From Pseudomonadota bacterium (GTDB lineage: Bacteria; Pseudomonadota; Gammaproteobacteria; Burkholderiales; JABEVD01), in the NCBI GenBank assembly GCA_021811205.1, contig JAJZPK010000154.1:1-5937 (forward strand): a DNA stretch of 5,937 nt, given 5' to 3'. The notes under the pieces were generated by a model. It was not told the origin of the DNA. It searched no databases and worked only from the letters and a program-made list of their open reading frames with translations. Made by a program: the position numbers and the translations under genes. Below are positions 5,830 through 5,937 of the stretch, one piece after another. Positions within the stretch are counted from its first letter, which is position 1. Each line of letters starts with the position of its first letter.

Positions 5830-5937
5830 TGGAATGGACGCCCACTTCCCCGACCGGCATCGAAGTGCCAAAGTGTGAGTCGCGTAGACCACAAAACAGA
5901 GAGGAGCGTCCGATATGAAGATTACGACAATTGGAAT
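5830..5937 (+). mobile_element. Probable left end of an IS110-family insertion sequence (partial)
   Basis: The last bases encode the opening residues of an IS110-type transposase (see 5915). The roughly 85 bp before it are dense in short inverted repeats: GGACGC (5836-5841) facing GCGTCC (5906-5911), GGAA...TTCC (5831-5834 with 5846-5849), and GGCA...TGCC around 5856-5869. Short subterminal repeats of this sort are known in the IS1111 branch of the family. The true left boundary cannot be set without another copy or the empty site, so the start given is a guess. Confidence 0.4.
5915..5937 (+). CDS. IS110-family transposase, N-terminal codons only (partial)
   Basis: The ATG at 5915 opens a frame reading MKITTIG and then one incomplete codon before the window ends. 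Many IS110/IS1111-family transposases begin with this Lys-Ile-Thr-Thr-Ile-Gly-Ile pattern, leading into the Asp of the DEDD (RuvC-like) catalytic domain, so that is the likely identity. GAGGAG at 5901-5906 provides a good ribosome site 8 nt upstream, and an in-frame TAG at 5885-5887 excludes a longer N-terminus. Members of this family use a structured noncoding RNA from the element to choose target and donor DNA. With only seven residues visible the call rests on recall of the family's start and on the ribosome site. Confidence 0.6.

Noticed and set aside
5566..5840. TGGAATGCACG at 5566-5576 and TGGAATGGACG at 5830-5840 as a direct repeat flanking an inserted segment.
   Set aside because: Ten of eleven bases match, but this is short enough to occur by chance, and IS110-type elements do not usually leave long target duplications. 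Not claimed without another copy.
5516..5860. A 114-codon minus-strand frame and a 73-codon plus-strand frame (5608-5829) as small genes.
   Set aside because: Neither has a Shine-Dalgarno or a familiar motif; they overlap each other, and the minus-strand frame also runs into the psiE terminator. A broken gene remains possible but unsupported.

Overview
This window looks like a proteobacterial, possibly betaproteobacterial, stress-response locus. The evidence is bacterial gene packing with strong Shine-Dalgarno sites, heat-shock (sigma-32 type) promoter sequences, no CIRCE operator, a GroEL that keeps the E. coli residue numbering, a PsiE-family membrane protein and an EAL-domain protein. I cannot name the genus from sequence alone. 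Base composition is uneven: by hand count, 1381-1440 inside groEL is 39/60 G+C, while 4021-4080 in the small-heat-shock cluster is 25/60. This suggests the cluster has a different history from groEL.

Layout. Almost everything from 1 to 4874 is transcribed leftward. In transcription order there are three tandem Hsp20/alpha-crystallin genes (4874-3520), a strong hairpin, an uncharacterised 202-residue protein (3346-2738), groES (2605-2288) and groEL (2260-638). A clear intrinsic terminator follows (about 593-627), then the first 184 codons of an EAL-domain cyclic-di-GMP phosphodiesterase-like gene that runs off the left edge (554-1). Rightward, across a 217-bp divergent promoter region, lies a psiE-like four-helix membrane protein gene (5092-5511). 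After it comes about 400 bp without a convincing gene but with marked inverted repeats. The window ends inside the first codons of what appears to be an IS110-family transposase (5915 onward).

How it works together. GroES and GroEL form the folding chamber, and the three small heat-shock proteins are ATP-independent holdases that keep unfolded clients refoldable. Heat-shock-like promoters with a CTTGAA(A/T) -35 box and the same 13-nt spacer stand in front of groES, the 202-aa gene and psiE. This ties the unknown gene and the membrane protein to the chaperones as one probable heat-inducible regulon. The mix of several hsp20 genes, psiE and an adjacent insertion sequence recalls the transmissible locus of stress tolerance (locus of heat resistance) of Gram-negative bacteria. 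Here, however, groESL is present, and no clpK, ftsH, kefB or degP is visible in the window. The GroEL lacks the usual Gly-Gly-Met tail, so it may be an accessory rather than the housekeeping copy. The least explained parts are the 202-aa protein, the candidate thermosensing leaders of groES and the first hsp20, and the structured gap before the IS110 gene.
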